Assembly (NCBI RefSeq): GCF_004145845.1
Contig: NZ_SELP01000005.1
Span: 185,616-249,615 of the forward strand
DNA length: 64,000 nucleotides
Direction of reading: 5' to 3'
DNA from: Loktanella sp. IMCC34160
GTDB lineage: Bacteria > Pseudomonadota > Alphaproteobacteria > Rhodobacterales > Rhodobacteraceae
Part shown: positions 8,945 to 18,162 of the stretch, piece after piece
How positions within the stretch are numbered: the first letter of the stretch is position 1
Layout: each line of letters starts with the position of its first letter
Notes under the pieces: model-generated
Database searches by the model: none
The model's input: the letters and a program-made list of their open reading frames with translations, nothing else
What the model was told of the DNA's origin: nothing
Made by a program: the position numbers and the translations under genes

Positions 8945-9663
8945 CACCAATCCCCCAAAGCCTGCTGCCAGAGGGTCAGCGCCGCGACCGCCGCCGTGTC
9001 GGCCCGCAGGATGCGGGGTCCAAGGCTGACCGGATGGGCGAAGGGCAGCGCGTGCATCCGCTTGCGCTCTGTGTCCGAAAACCCGCCTTCAGGACCGATC
9101 AGGATCGCCCAGGGGCCGGGCCCGGCATCGCGCAGCACCTGCCCGGCGCCAACCAGCGCCTCGTCGCAGAACATCAATTGCCGCCCCGCGGGCCAGTCGG
9201 CCAGCAGGCGGTCCAGCTTCACCGGCTCGGCCACTTCTGGCACATAGGTGCCGCCGCATTGTTCCGCCGCCTCGACCGCGTGGGCCTGAAGTCGGTCCAC
9301 CCGGACCCGTTCCGAATTGGTGAAATCGGTCAGCACCGGCAGGATGCGGGCCGCGCCCATCTCGGCGGCCTTTTCAACGATGAAATCGGTCCGTGCTTTC
9401 TTGATCGGGGCAAAACACAGCCACAGGTCCGGGGGCATTTGCAGGGGCCGGGTCTGGTCAAGACAGGTCAGCGCGCCGCCCCGTTTGCCCGCCTCGGCCA
9501 CCTCGGCATCCCATTCCCCGTCGCGCCCGTTGAACAGTGACAGAACCGTCCCCATGGACAGCCGCATCACCCCGAACAGGTAATGCGCCTGATCCCGTTC
9601 CAACAGAACGGTTTGCCCTTTGCCCAAGGGCTGATCTACATACAGTCGAACCTTCGATGCCAT
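8944..9663 (-). CDS. rsmE: 16S rRNA (uracil(1498)-N(3))-methyltransferase
   Basis: This SAM-dependent SPOUT methyltransferase modifies U1498 of 16S rRNA in assembled 30S subunits. The 239 residues are the normal length. The C-terminal SPOUT knot motifs are clear: ILIGPEGGFSDTE and SLGPRILRADTAAVAAL. The N-terminal PUA-like domain covers the first 70 residues. The ATG at 9663 (MASKVRLYV) fits the family; another ATG at 9675 would abut the divergent ubiA start. It leads a coupled trio with the GNAT and membrane-protein genes. Confidence 0.95.
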   Translation of the reverse strand: MASKVRLYVDQPLGKGQTVLLERDQAHYLFGVMRLSMGTVLSLFNGRDGEWDAEVAEAGKRGGALTCLDQTRPLQMPPDLWLCFAPIKKARTDFIVEKAAEMGAARILPVLTDFTNSERVRVDRLQAHAVEAAEQCGGTYVPEVAEPVKLDRLLADWPAGRQLMFCDEALVGAGQVLRDAGPGPWAILIGPEGGFSDTERKRMHALPFAHPVSLGPRILRADTAAVAALTLWQQALGDW

Positions 9664-9675
9664 GAGGCGGACCAT

Positions 9676-10635
9676 ATGACCGAAGCCAAGCCGACGCCAG
9701 AGGGACAAGTTGCCGATGCAGTCGCCGGAAACTGGGTGGATACCAAGGCCCCCGTGGCCGCCCGACCCTTTCTGCGACTGAGCCGGGTTGACCGGCCCAT
9801 CGGGACCTGGCTGCTGTTAATTCCCTGCCTCTGGGGGTTGGGTCTGGCCAGCCTGTCGACGGGCCGGTTCGGAACCCATGACCTTTGGACGGTGGCCGGG
9901 TGCGGGCTGGGTGCGCTTCTCATGCGCGGGGCCGGCTGCACCTGGAATGACATCACCGACAGGAATATCGACGGGTCCGTCGCGCGGACACGGTCACGGC
10001 CCATCCCATCCGGTCAGGTCACGGTCTGGGGGGCGCTGGTCTGGATGGTGGTTCAGGCGCTGATTGCCTTTGTCATCCTGCTGACCTTCTATCCGACAGC
10101 CATCTGGCTAGGCGTCGCCGCCCTTCTTCCGGTCGCGATCTACCCCTTTGCCAAGCGGTTCACATGGTGGCCGCAGATCTTTCTGGGGCTGGCCTTCAAT
10201 TGGGGGGCCTTGCTGGCATGGGCCGCGCATACCAACAGCCTGGGCTGGCCAGCGGTGGGGCTATACCTCGGCGGCATCTTCTGGACGCTGTTCTATGACA
10301 CGATCTATGCCCATCAGGACGCCGAGGATGATGCCCTGATCGGGGTGAAATCCACCGCCCGCCTGTTCGGCGACAACAGCCCCCGCTGGCTGCGCCGGTT
10401 CCTGATTGCAACCGTTGTCATGCTGGGCGCCGCGACCCTGACCGCGACGATCGACCGGTCGGTGCTGTCGCTGGTTGTGGCGGTCTGCGGAATATGGGCG
10501 ATGGGCTGGCACCTGATGGCCCAATTGGCCCGTTTCAATCCGGAAGATGGAGCCGGATTGTTGCGCCTGTTTCGGTCGAACAGGAACGCCGGATTGATCC
10601 CTGTGCTGTTTTTCGCCGCCGCCTGGTTCCTTTGA
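9676..10635 (+). CDS. ubiA: 4-hydroxybenzoate polyprenyltransferase
   Basis: This membrane enzyme attaches the polyprenyl chain to 4-hydroxybenzoate in ubiquinone synthesis; the chain comes from a trans-polyprenyl synthase such as the one at 25985. The 319 residues have eight or nine hydrophobic helices. The two aspartate-rich Mg-diphosphate motifs are NDITDRNID at residues 91-99 and the YAHQDAEDD motif near 213-221. The N-terminal 35 residues are polar. The start at 9676 follows GAGGCGG. The gene is head to head with rsmE at 12 bases, so the promoters must lie inside or very close to the coding ends. Confidence 0.96.
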   Translation: MTEAKPTPEGQVADAVAGNWVDTKAPVAARPFLRLSRVDRPIGTWLLLIPCLWGLGLASLSTGRFGTHDLWTVAGCGLGALLMRGAGCTWNDITDRNIDGSVARTRSRPIPSGQVTVWGALVWMVVQALIAFVILLTFYPTAIWLGVAALLPVAIYPFAKRFTWWPQIFLGLAFNWGALLAWAAHTNSLGWPAVGLYLGGIFWTLFYDTIYAHQDAEDDALIGVKSTARLFGDNSPRWLRRFLIATVVMLGAATLTATIDRSVLSLVVAVCGIWAMGWHLMAQLARFNPEDGAGLLRLFRSNRNAGLIPVLFFAAAWFL

Positions 10636-10664
10636 TTGCACACCGGGGCCGCAGGGCCTAAGGA

Positions 10665-12605
10665 ATGGCTGGTTCCAACAAGAAGCTGGTCCGTATGCGC
10701 CTGTCCGCCCTGTTCCTTCGTATCGCCGTCTTTGTCGCGGCTGCCCTCATTACCTGGGGCGCTGCACGTGTTTCGGTGACGGTTCTGGAACAGCGATCGA
10801 CGGTTGCCGTGCAAGAGGCGCTTCTGGACGAGGGGCAGGAATGGCCCACGGTCATTGCCGACGGGTTGCAGATCATCCTTGAGGGCGAGGCCCCGAGCGA
10901 GGCCGCCCGGTTCCGCGCCATGACCATTTCCGGCCGGATCGTCGATGCCAGCCGCGTTATCGACAATATGCATGTGACCGATCCCGAAGGGCTGGCGCCG
11001 CCTTCCTTCGCGATCGAAATCCTGCGTAATGACAGTGGCGTTTCGCTGATCGGCCTGATCCCCGCCGCGACGGACCGCGCCGCCCTGTCAGCCCGGATCA
11101 CCCGGATCGCCGATGGCCAGCCTGTCACCGATCTTCTGGAAAGCGCCGATTATCCGATGCCGGAAAACTGGCGGCCGGCGCTGAACTATGCGGTCGACGC
11201 ATTGGCGCAGCTTCCGCGGTCGAAGATCTCTGTTGCGGCGGGCCGGGTCGAGATTACCGCGATTTCCGACAGCGCCGATCAGAAGCGTCTGCTGGAGGCC
11301 CGTCTAAGCCGCGAACGGCCCGAAGGCGTCCGGCTTGCCCTGCAGATCACTGCGCCGCGCCCGGTGATTTCCCCCTATATCACCCGCTTTACCCTTGACC
11401 CGAACGGTGCCCGCTTTGCCAGTTGCACCGCCGACACCGAAGAGGCCCGCGACAAGATCATCGCAGCCGCAACCGCCGCTGGGCTTGAGGGGCGCGTCAA
11501 CTGCACGCTGGCGCTTGGGGTGCCGTCGGCCACATGGTCCGACGCGGTGTCCCTGTCCATCGCCGCGGTTGCAGAATTGGGTGGCGGCACAGTGACAATT
11601 TCGGACGCGGATATTGCGCTGGTGGCGCTGGAAGGCACAGAGCAATCCCTGTTCGACAGCGTGGTTGGTGCGCTCGACAACAATCTGCCCGATCTTTTCG
11701 CGCTTGATGCGACCCTTCCCGTCGCCCCCGAGGCAAGCGAGCAGGGACCGACAGAATTCGTCGCGACGCTTAGCCCCGAGGGCCTTGTGCAGCTGCGGGG
11801 CAAGATTTCCGACGACCTGATGAACCAGACCGTCGAAAACTATGCCCAGGCCCGGTTTGGCCGGAACGCGGTGCGCATGGGAACGCTTGTCACCGATGGG
11901 CTGCCGCGTGGTTGGGCCCTTCGGGTGCTGGCCGGCATCGAAGGGCTATCTTACCTGTCGAATGGATCGGTCGTGGTGTCCCAAGACAACCTGACCCTGC
12001 GGGGCAATACCGGCGACCCGGATGCAAGCGCCGAAGTGTCCCGCCTGCTGATCGAGAAACTGGGCGAAGCCGCGCAATTCAGTGTCGATGTCACCTATGT
12101 CGAGGCGCTGGACCCCATTGCCGCCTTGCCAACCCCGGAAGAATGTATCGCCCAGATCGGCATCGTGACGGCGGAACGGAAGATCCTGTTTGATCCGGGA
12201 TCGGATTCGCTGACCGCCGATACCCAGCCGGTTATCGACGATATTGCAGAGGTGCTGCGCGCCTGTCTGGACATCCCGATGGAGATCGCAGGCTATACCG
12301 ACAGCCAGGGCCGCGAGGAAATGAACCTTGCCCTGTCCAAGAACCGGGCCGAGGCGGTCCTGTCCGCCCTGCGCGCGCGCCGCGTGCCGACGGGCGGCTT
12401 TGTGGCCAATGGCTATGGCGAAGCGGACCCGATTGCGGATAATGAAACCGAAGAGGGCCGCGAGGCGAACCGGCGGATCGAATTCCGCCTGCTTCAGCCA
12501 GAGCCGACCCCGGAAGTACAGACCGCGCTGGAAGCGGCGGAAGACGCGCCAGCCGAGGAAACCAGCGAAGACGCCCCGCAAGATGCGGAAAGCACGGCGG
12601 AATAA
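10665..12605 (+). CDS. OmpA-family envelope protein with an N-terminal membrane anchor
   Basis: The 646-residue protein has a positively charged N-terminus and one hydrophobic helix (about residues 13-36), so it is anchored in the inner membrane or exported. A long central region contains repeated units resembling BON domains. A C-terminal OmpA-type peptidoglycan-binding domain follows at about residues 500-605 (ILFDPGSDSLT, then GYTDSQGREEMNLALSKNRA and EANRRIEFRL). The last 40 residues are acidic and low-complexity. It probably links the envelope to peptidoglycan. The next gene begins 18 bases downstream. Confidence 0.9.
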   Translation: MAGSNKKLVRMRLSALFLRIAVFVAAALITWGAARVSVTVLEQRSTVAVQEALLDEGQEWPTVIADGLQIILEGEAPSEAARFRAMTISGRIVDASRVIDNMHVTDPEGLAPPSFAIEILRNDSGVSLIGLIPAATDRAALSARITRIADGQPVTDLLESADYPMPENWRPALNYAVDALAQLPRSKISVAAGRVEITAISDSADQKRLLEARLSRERPEGVRLALQITAPRPVISPYITRFTLDPNGARFASCTADTEEARDKIIAAATAAGLEGRVNCTLALGVPSATWSDAVSLSIAAVAELGGGTVTISDADIALVALEGTEQSLFDSVVGALDNNLPDLFALDATLPVAPEASEQGPTEFVATLSPEGLVQLRGKISDDLMNQTVENYAQARFGRNAVRMGTLVTDGLPRGWALRVLAGIEGLSYLSNGSVVVSQDNLTLRGNTGDPDASAEVSRLLIEKLGEAAQFSVDVTYVEALDPIAALPTPEECIAQIGIVTAERKILFDPGSDSLTADTQPVIDDIAEVLRACLDIPMEIAGYTDSQGREEMNLALSKNRAEAVLSALRARRVPTGGFVANGYGEADPIADNETEEGREANRRIEFRLLQPEPTPEVQTALEAAEDAPAEETSEDAPQDAESTAE

Positions 12606-12623
12606 CACAAGGGACGACGGGAC

Positions 12624-12950
12624 GTGAACAGAGCCGAAACGATCTTTGCGATGGCCATCATCCTATTCGTGGCCTTCTGCCTTGGTTGGTTTGCCAGCTG
12701 GCTGGTGAACCGGTTTACCCGCGTCACAAAGGCCGAGATCGGCGAGCTGGACCGGATGGCCCAGTCCCTGCACGAGGCCGAGGAAACCCGCGATCAGGCG
12801 ATCATCTACCTGCAACAACGCGAGGCGGAGATCACCAACCAACTGACCCAGACCGAGGCTGAATTGCGTGCGGCTATGGATGGTCTGCGGGACGCGCGGC
12901 ACGAGGCCGAGGAATTGCGCACATATATCGAGCGCAACAATATGGGTTAG
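12624..12950 (+). CDS. Small membrane protein with a coiled-coil tail
   Basis: The 108-residue product starts at a GTG. Residues about 7-29 form one hydrophobic helix. Residues about 38-104 are a charged, Glu/Ala/Leu-rich heptad pattern predicting a coiled coil that projects into the cytoplasm or periplasm. It follows the OmpA-like gene with 18 bases between them and probably shares its transcript. Its stop overlaps the convergent Sua5-family gene by four bases. I recognise no named family. Confidence 0.85.
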   Translation: MNRAETIFAMAIILFVAFCLGWFASWLVNRFTRVTKAEIGELDRMAQSLHEAEETRDQAIIYLQQREAEITNQLTQTEAELRAAMDGLRDARHEAEELRTYIERNNMG

Positions 12951-13906
12951 GCCGGGCGCGGCGCCGCCGCCCGTTTCAGCCGGTCGTTGATCGCCCGTCC
13001 CAGCCCGTGGTCCGGGATCGGCGCGACGGCAATCCGTTCTGCCCCCATTTCATCCAGCCGATGCAGGCACTCGAACAGCCGCGCGGCGGCTTCGGTCAGA
13101 TCGCCGCTTTCGGACAGGCTCAGGTCGCCGGCGACGGGTCCGAAACCCAGCATGACCTCGCCCTGCTCCGCCACCGTCGCGTTCAGTCGGACAGCGCCCT
13201 GCGGGGCATAATGCGAGGTGAGCATTCCCGGCGCCTTGGGCGCGAGATCCTCACTGATCGGCCCGGCCTCCAGCGGTTTGCCAAGGCAGGCCTCAATCGC
13301 CTCGGACGGCAAACCGCCCGCCCGCAACAGGCGCGGCGACCCAGTGCAATCGACGATGGTGCTTTCGACCCCAACGGCGCAGGCCCCGCCATCGACCACC
13401 GCGTCGATCCGCCCGGACAGGCCGGACAGGACATGGGCCGCCGTGGTCGGGCTGACCCGGCCCGAGGGGTTGGCAGAGGGGGCCGCGACCGGCCCGCCAA
13501 AGGCCCGCAGCACCCCCTGAGCCACCGGATGATCCGGCACCCGGATCGCAAGGGTATCAAGGCCCGCCGTCACCAGTTTCGAGATGCCCGCACTGTCCCA
13601 CACCGGCAGAACGATGGTCAGGGCGCCCGGCCAGAAGGCCTGCGCCAGCATCCGCGCCTCGCGGTTGAAAATGACAAAGCGTTCGGCGGCGTCGAGATCC
13701 GGCACATGCACGATCAGCGGGTTGAAACTGGGCCGCCCCTTGGCGGCGTAGATCCCGGCGACCGCGCGATCATCCCGCGCATCCGCCCCCAGCCCGTAGA
13801 CTGTTTCGGTCGGAAAGGAGACAAGCCCACCCGCCCCAAGCAGCGCCGCCGCCCGCGCCAACCCGGCCGCGTCCGCGGCAAGATGTTCGGTTGCTTTCAA
13901 AGTCAT
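12947..13906 (-). CDS. tsaC: L-threonylcarbamoyladenylate synthase, Sua5 type
   Basis: It makes threonylcarbamoyl-AMP from threonine, bicarbonate and ATP for the universal t6A37 modification of ANN-decoding tRNAs, together with TsaD/B/E. The 319 residues are two domains: a YrdC/TsaC domain (PTETVYGLG at 32-40, KGRPSFNPLIVHV, and APSANPSGRVSPT) and a C-terminal Sua5 domain joined by the PGMLTSHYAP linker. The length and second domain make it Sua5-like rather than the short TsaC form. It is divergent from the acyl-CoA dehydrogenase gene with 95 bases between the starts. Confidence 0.95.
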   Translation of the reverse strand: MTLKATEHLAADAAGLARAAALLGAGGLVSFPTETVYGLGADARDDRAVAGIYAAKGRPSFNPLIVHVPDLDAAERFVIFNREARMLAQAFWPGALTIVLPVWDSAGISKLVTAGLDTLAIRVPDHPVAQGVLRAFGGPVAAPSANPSGRVSPTTAAHVLSGLSGRIDAVVDGGACAVGVESTIVDCTGSPRLLRAGGLPSEAIEACLGKPLEAGPISEDLAPKAPGMLTSHYAPQGAVRLNATVAEQGEVMLGFGPVAGDLSLSESGDLTEAAARLFECLHRLDEMGAERIAVAPIPDHGLGRAINDRLKRAAAPRPA

Positions 13907-14001
13907 GACGTGGCGTTCCTGTTGCGGGCTCAGGCCGGGTTGTTACCTTCAAAGCCGTTTCCACACCAGAGACTTGCAACCATTCGCAGGACATTACCGC
14001 C

Positions 14002-15705
14002 ATGCCGTTCCGTTCACCGATCGACGACTTTCGCTTTATCCTGAACCATGTTGCCGGATACGGGCAGGTCACCGCGACCGACCGGTTTGCCGAGGCCGGG
14101 GAAGACATGGCCGATGCGATTCTGACCGAGGCAGGCCGCATGTGCGACGAGGTTCTGGCCCCGCTGCAACGCAATGGGGACCAGCAGGGCGCGGTTCTGG
14201 AAAACGGGGTTGTGCGCACCTCGCCCGGTTTTGCGGAAGGCTATCGCGCCATCGCCGAAGGCGGCTGGATCGGCATGGCCGCCAGCCCGGATCACGGCGG
14301 CATGGGCCTGCCCATGGCCCTGACCACGGCGGTCAACGACATGATGTCGGGCGCCTGCCTTGCCCTGCAACTGAACCCGTTGATGAGCCAGGGGCAGATC
14401 GAAGCGCTGGAAAACCACGCCAGTGACGAGATCAAGGCGCTATATCTGCCGAAGATGATTTCGGGCGAGTGGTGCGGCACGATGAACCTGACCGAGCCGC
14501 AAGCCGGGTCGGACGTGGGCGCGCTGCGCACCAAGGCAGAGCCGAACGGCGACGGCACCTATGCCATCTCCGGTCAGAAGATTTTCATCAGCTGGGCGGA
14601 CAACGATTTTTCGGAAAACGTCTGCCACCTTGTCCTCGCCCGCCTGCCCGACGGGGTACCCGGCACCAAGGGGATCAGCCTGTTCATGGTGCCAAAACTG
14701 ATCCCCGATGCAGAGGGCAACCCGGGCGAGCGCAACTCCCTGCGCGTGGTCAGCCTTGAACACAAGATGGGCCTGCACGGGTCGCCGACCGCGGTGATGG
14801 AATATTCCGGCGCGACCGGCTGGCTGGTGGGCGAACCCCATGCGGGCATGGCCGCGATGTTCACCATGATGAACAACGCACGGCTGGGCGTCGGCACCCA
14901 GGGGATCGGGGCGGCCGAAGGTGCCTATCAGCATGCGCTGGCCTATGCGCTGGACCGCAAGCAGGGCCGCGTCGGCGGCACCGGCGCCATTATCGAACAC
15001 CCCGACGTGCGTCGGATGCTGGCCACCATGAAGGCCGAGATCTTCACTGCCCGCTCTATCGCGCTGGCCAATGCGGTTGCGATCGACATGGCCCATGCCA
15101 CGGGCGACCCAAGCTGGACCGCCCGCGCCGCCCTGCTGACCCCGATTTCCAAGGCCTTCGGCACCGATATCGGCTGCGAGGTCGCCAGTATGGGTATTCA
15201 GGTTCATGGTGGCATGGGCTTCATCGAGGAGACCGGCGCCGCCCAATACCTGCGCGACGCGCGCGTGACCGCGATTTACGAAGGCACGAACGGCATCCAG
15301 TCGATCGACCTTGTGGGTCGCAAGATGATGGATGGAGGCGAGGCCGCAAGCCGCCTTCTGGACGAGATCGAGGCCGGAGCGGAAGCCGCCCGCACCACCC
15401 ACGGCGCCCTCGCCGAAGCGGTCTGGCAGTCCACCGAATCCCTGCGTGAAACGACCGAATGGCTGGTGGAACAGGATATGGGGGACCGGCTGGCCGGGTC
15501 GGTGCCCTACCTTCGTGCCTTCGCGCGGGTTCTGGGCGGACACTACCACCTGACCGCTGCCATGGCCGAACCGGGCGGGGCGCGGGACCGGCTTGCCACC
15601 TTCTACATTCGCCGGTTGCTGCCAGAACATGCGGGGCTTCTGGCGCATGTGCGCGAAGGTGCGGCGGACCTCATGGCAATCACCCCCGACGACCTGTCGG
15701 CCTGA
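14002..15705 (+). CDS. Acyl-CoA dehydrogenase with C-terminal extension (DmdC/FadE-like)
   Basis: This FAD enzyme oxidises acyl-CoA to trans-2-enoyl-CoA and passes electrons to ETF, which feeds the ETF-QO encoded at 21658. The 567 residues exceed the 380 of classical dehydrogenases; the extra C-terminal region matches the long class that includes 3-methylthiopropanoyl-CoA dehydrogenase (DmdC) of roseobacters and some fatty acyl dehydrogenases. The flavin motif MNLTEPQAGSD and the catalytic glutamate Glu427 (YEGTNGIQ) are present. Substrate cannot be assigned from sequence; roseobacters carry several paralogues. Its stop overlaps the next start by one base (TGATG). Confidence 0.92.
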   Translation: MPFRSPIDDFRFILNHVAGYGQVTATDRFAEAGEDMADAILTEAGRMCDEVLAPLQRNGDQQGAVLENGVVRTSPGFAEGYRAIAEGGWIGMAASPDHGGMGLPMALTTAVNDMMSGACLALQLNPLMSQGQIEALENHASDEIKALYLPKMISGEWCGTMNLTEPQAGSDVGALRTKAEPNGDGTYAISGQKIFISWADNDFSENVCHLVLARLPDGVPGTKGISLFMVPKLIPDAEGNPGERNSLRVVSLEHKMGLHGSPTAVMEYSGATGWLVGEPHAGMAAMFTMMNNARLGVGTQGIGAAEGAYQHALAYALDRKQGRVGGTGAIIEHPDVRRMLATMKAEIFTARSIALANAVAIDMAHATGDPSWTARAALLTPISKAFGTDIGCEVASMGIQVHGGMGFIEETGAAQYLRDARVTAIYEGTNGIQSIDLVGRKMMDGGEAASRLLDEIEAGAEAARTTHGALAEAVWQSTESLRETTEWLVEQDMGDRLAGSVPYLRAFARVLGGHYHLTAAMAEPGGARDRLATFYIRRLLPEHAGLLAHVREGAADLMAITPDDLSA

Positions 15706-16742
15706 TGTCGGGCGCGGGCATCCGCTATCCCTTCGACACACCGCCGGACCATGGAACGGTGGTTGAAGTGGCCGAAGGCGTCCTGTGGCTGCGCCTTCCG
15801 CTGCCGATGGTGCTGGACCATGTGAATGTCTATGCGCTGGACGATGGCGACAGCTGGGCCGTGATCGACACTGGGTTTGACAGCCGCAAGAGCCGCGCGA
15901 TCTGGGACGCGGCCCTGTCCGGCCCCCTATCGGGAAAGCCCGTGGCCCGTGTCGTTGTCACCCATCACCACCCCGATCATGTCGGACTTGCCGGTTGGTT
16001 CGTGGCGCGGGGCGCGGAACTGGTCATGCCGCGCACCGGCTGGCTGATGGCACGGATGCTGACGCTGGACGAACAACCCGCCTACCCGCCGGAAACGGTC
16101 GACTTCTATCGCCGGTCGGGCATGGCCGCCGAGGTTCTGGAAAAGCGGCAGTCCGAACGTCCCTTCAACTTTGCCGACTGCGTGCATCCGCTGCCCTTGG
16201 GCTACACCCGCCTGCAAGAGGGTGGAACGATCCGAATGGGCGGCCGCGACTGGGTGATCCGCATGGGGAACGGCCACGCGCCGGAGCATGCAACATTCTG
16301 GAGCGCCGAGGGCGATCTTGTCATCGGGGGCGACCAGATCCTGCCGTCGATCAGCCCCAACCTTGGCGTCTATCCCACCGAACCCGAGGCCGACCCTGTC
16401 GCCGAATGGCTGGAAGCCTGCGAACGGCTGTCCGCCTTTGCGACTGAACGACAGTTGGTCATGGGTGGGCACAAATTGCCCTTTACCGGCCTGCCGACAC
16501 GGATGCGCCAGTTGATCGACAACCATCACGGGGCGCTTGACCGGCTGGAACGGCACCTTGCCGAACCCCGCCGGGGCGGCGACTGTTTCCTGCCCCTGTT
16601 CAAGCGCGAAATCGGCGGCGGCGAATACGGTCTGGCCCTTGTCGAATCCGTGGCCCACCTGAACCACCTGCACCAGACCGGACGCGCGCGCCGGTGGCTG
16701 TCGGACGACGGGGCCTATCTTTGGCAGGCGGCGTCCGACTGA
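15705..16742 (+). CDS. Metallo-beta-lactamase-fold hydrolase
   Basis: The 345-residue protein has the dinuclear-zinc signature H87-x-H89-x-D91-H92 (THHHPDH), then NGHAPEH, GGDQILPS and MGGHKLPF for the remaining ligands. The C-terminal 70 residues form the helical tail seen in glyoxalase-II/thioesterase-like members. The start overlaps the dehydrogenase stop by one base, which implies coupled translation and a shared pathway. A CoA-thioester or lactone substrate is a reasonable inference, not shown by sequence. Confidence 0.92.
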   Translation: MSGAGIRYPFDTPPDHGTVVEVAEGVLWLRLPLPMVLDHVNVYALDDGDSWAVIDTGFDSRKSRAIWDAALSGPLSGKPVARVVVTHHHPDHVGLAGWFVARGAELVMPRTGWLMARMLTLDEQPAYPPETVDFYRRSGMAAEVLEKRQSERPFNFADCVHPLPLGYTRLQEGGTIRMGGRDWVIRMGNGHAPEHATFWSAEGDLVIGGDQILPSISPNLGVYPTEPEADPVAEWLEACERLSAFATERQLVMGGHKLPFTGLPTRMRQLIDNHHGALDRLERHLAEPRRGGDCFLPLFKREIGGGEYGLALVESVAHLNHLHQTGRARRWLSDDGAYLWQAASD

Positions 16743-16818
16743 CATTCCGGTGAGCGGTGCCCCCTGACTGGACAGGACAGATCATAGGGTATTGGATGCC
16801 CCAAACCGCCAGGGAGCG

Positions 16819-17310
16819 ATGATGACCGATCCGAAACGAACAACCCTGTCCATCGAAACCTCGGCCGAGGCGGTCGAGAACGCCATCCTGCCACGGGTTC
16901 ACGAGGTGCATACCGATCCCGACAAGAAACCCGCCTGCACCGATGATCTGCCCAACACCATGCAGGCCCCGGTCGAGGCGAAAAGCCCGGCCCAATGGGC
17001 CTATGAACGGCTGATCCTCTATATCCAGAACTTCGAGAAGCAGCTGGACGCGGATCAGGAGGTGGCGATGGGGTTCACCGGGGGCGAGGCCGGGGTTATC
17101 CGGATCGAAGGGATGGGCTATTTCGACCCGGATATCCTGACCTTCTACGGCAGCACCGACGACGGGATGAAAACCCAGCTTGTGCAGCATGTGTCTCAGC
17201 TCAACGTCATGTTGATGGCGCTTCCGGCGGAGGAGGAGCAGCAGGAACCCAACCGGATCGGGTTCCGCCTTGCGCGTGATCTGGAAGACGGGCCGGATGC
17301 GACAGGCTGA
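16819..17310 (+). CDS. DUF6173 family protein
   Basis: The 163-residue soluble protein has a C-terminal domain of about 95 residues (SPAQWAYERLILYIQNFE through VSQLNVMLMALP) that matches the DUF6173 pattern, with a conserved GEAGVIRIEGMGYFDPDIL core. No catalytic motif is visible. The start is the first of two tandem ATGs after AGGGAGC. A 6-bp inverted repeat (17305-17320) overlaps the stop codon and may help end transcription, though it has no T-tract. Confidence 0.85.
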   Translation: MMTDPKRTTLSIETSAEAVENAILPRVHEVHTDPDKKPACTDDLPNTMQAPVEAKSPAQWAYERLILYIQNFEKQLDADQEVAMGFTGGEAGVIRIEGMGYFDPDILTFYGSTDDGMKTQLVQHVSQLNVMLMALPAEEEQQEPNRIGFRLARDLEDGPDATG

Positions 17311-17388
17311 CCCGTCAGCCGGGCGTGACAGGCTCGTCTGAATCGTCTATTCACCCCAAAACAACTCGTCTTGCGAAGGATTAAAGAA

Positions 17389-17523
17389 ATGGCCGAACAC
17401 AAGCACGGCAGCATGGACATCACCGTTCAGGAAAAGACCTTTAACGGCTTCATCACGTTCACCGTTCGCACGGTCATCGTGATCCTTGTGGCTGTGGTTC
17501 TTCTGGCGCTGATCAACGCCTGA
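17389..17523 (+). CDS. aa3-type cytochrome c oxidase subunit IV
   Basis: The 44-residue membrane peptide (MAEHKHGSMDIT, then a single hydrophobic helix FTVRTVIVILVAVVLLALIN) matches the short alphaproteobacterial subunit IV of the aa3 oxidase. The core oxidase genes are not in this window, as is common for this subunit. A purine-rich AAGGATTAAAG site precedes the ATG. It lies 25 bases upstream of the lipoprotein gene and may be co-transcribed. Confidence 0.85.
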   Translation: MAEHKHGSMDITVQEKTFNGFITFTVRTVIVILVAVVLLALINA

Positions 17524-17547
17524 TAGGATCGGGAAAAGGGGGCTGCC

Positions 17548-18162
17548 ATGAAACGACGCGCATTCATCGCAGGTTTGCCCCTGTTCCTTGCCGCCTGCGG
17601 TGCCGAGAAGGTCTGGGCCCCGGACGAAATCGTATCGGCCAAGGCCTATCGCCATGACGGGCCGCCGCGCCTGACGCTGATCACGATGAAGAACACCGGA
17701 TCGGATAACGGCGCCCATACCGCCCTGATGATCAACGCAAGCCAGCGGGTTCTTTGGGATCCCGCCGGCACCTTCAAAAGCGATTCCATTCCTGAACGAA
17801 ACGACGTGCTGTTCGGGATCACACCCATGGTGGAGCGGTTCTACATCTCCTACCATTCCCGCGTGACCTACTACACCGTCATTCAGGAACTGGACGTCAC
17901 CCCCGAGGTGGCAGAGGCCGCGCTGCGGGCGGTTCTGACCTATGGTGCGGTGCCAAAGGCCAACTGCACCCGCGCCACCAGCCAGATCATGAAGGGGCTG
18001 CCGGGGTTTTCGGACATCCGCGTGACCCTATTCCCGAACAATCTGGCCGACCAGTTCGGCCAATATCCTGGCGTCCGTACCCGCGAATACCGCGAAACCG
18101 ACAGCGACGACCGGACCGAAGCCGCGCAGGCCATCAACGCGGCCCTTACCGGGGCGCAGTAA
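17548..18162 (+). CDS. Conserved lipoprotein, function unknown
   Basis: The 204-residue protein has a lipoprotein signal peptide: MKRRAFIAGLPLFLAAC, with the lipobox LAAC placing the lipidated cysteine at residue 17. The mature part has no membrane segments and no motif that I recognise. It carries one further cysteine, in the NCTRATSQIMKGLPGF segment. The AGGATCGGGAAAAGGGGG region supplies the ribosome site. Its 3' end overlaps the convergent azlD by about 17 bases. Confidence 0.85.
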   Translation: MKRRAFIAGLPLFLAACGAEKVWAPDEIVSAKAYRHDGPPRLTLITMKNTGSDNGAHTALMINASQRVLWDPAGTFKSDSIPERNDVLFGITPMVERFYISYHSRVTYYTVIQELDVTPEVAEAALRAVLTYGAVPKANCTRATSQIMKGLPGFSDIRVTLFPNNLADQFGQYPGVRTREYRETDSDDRTEAAQAINAALTGAQ

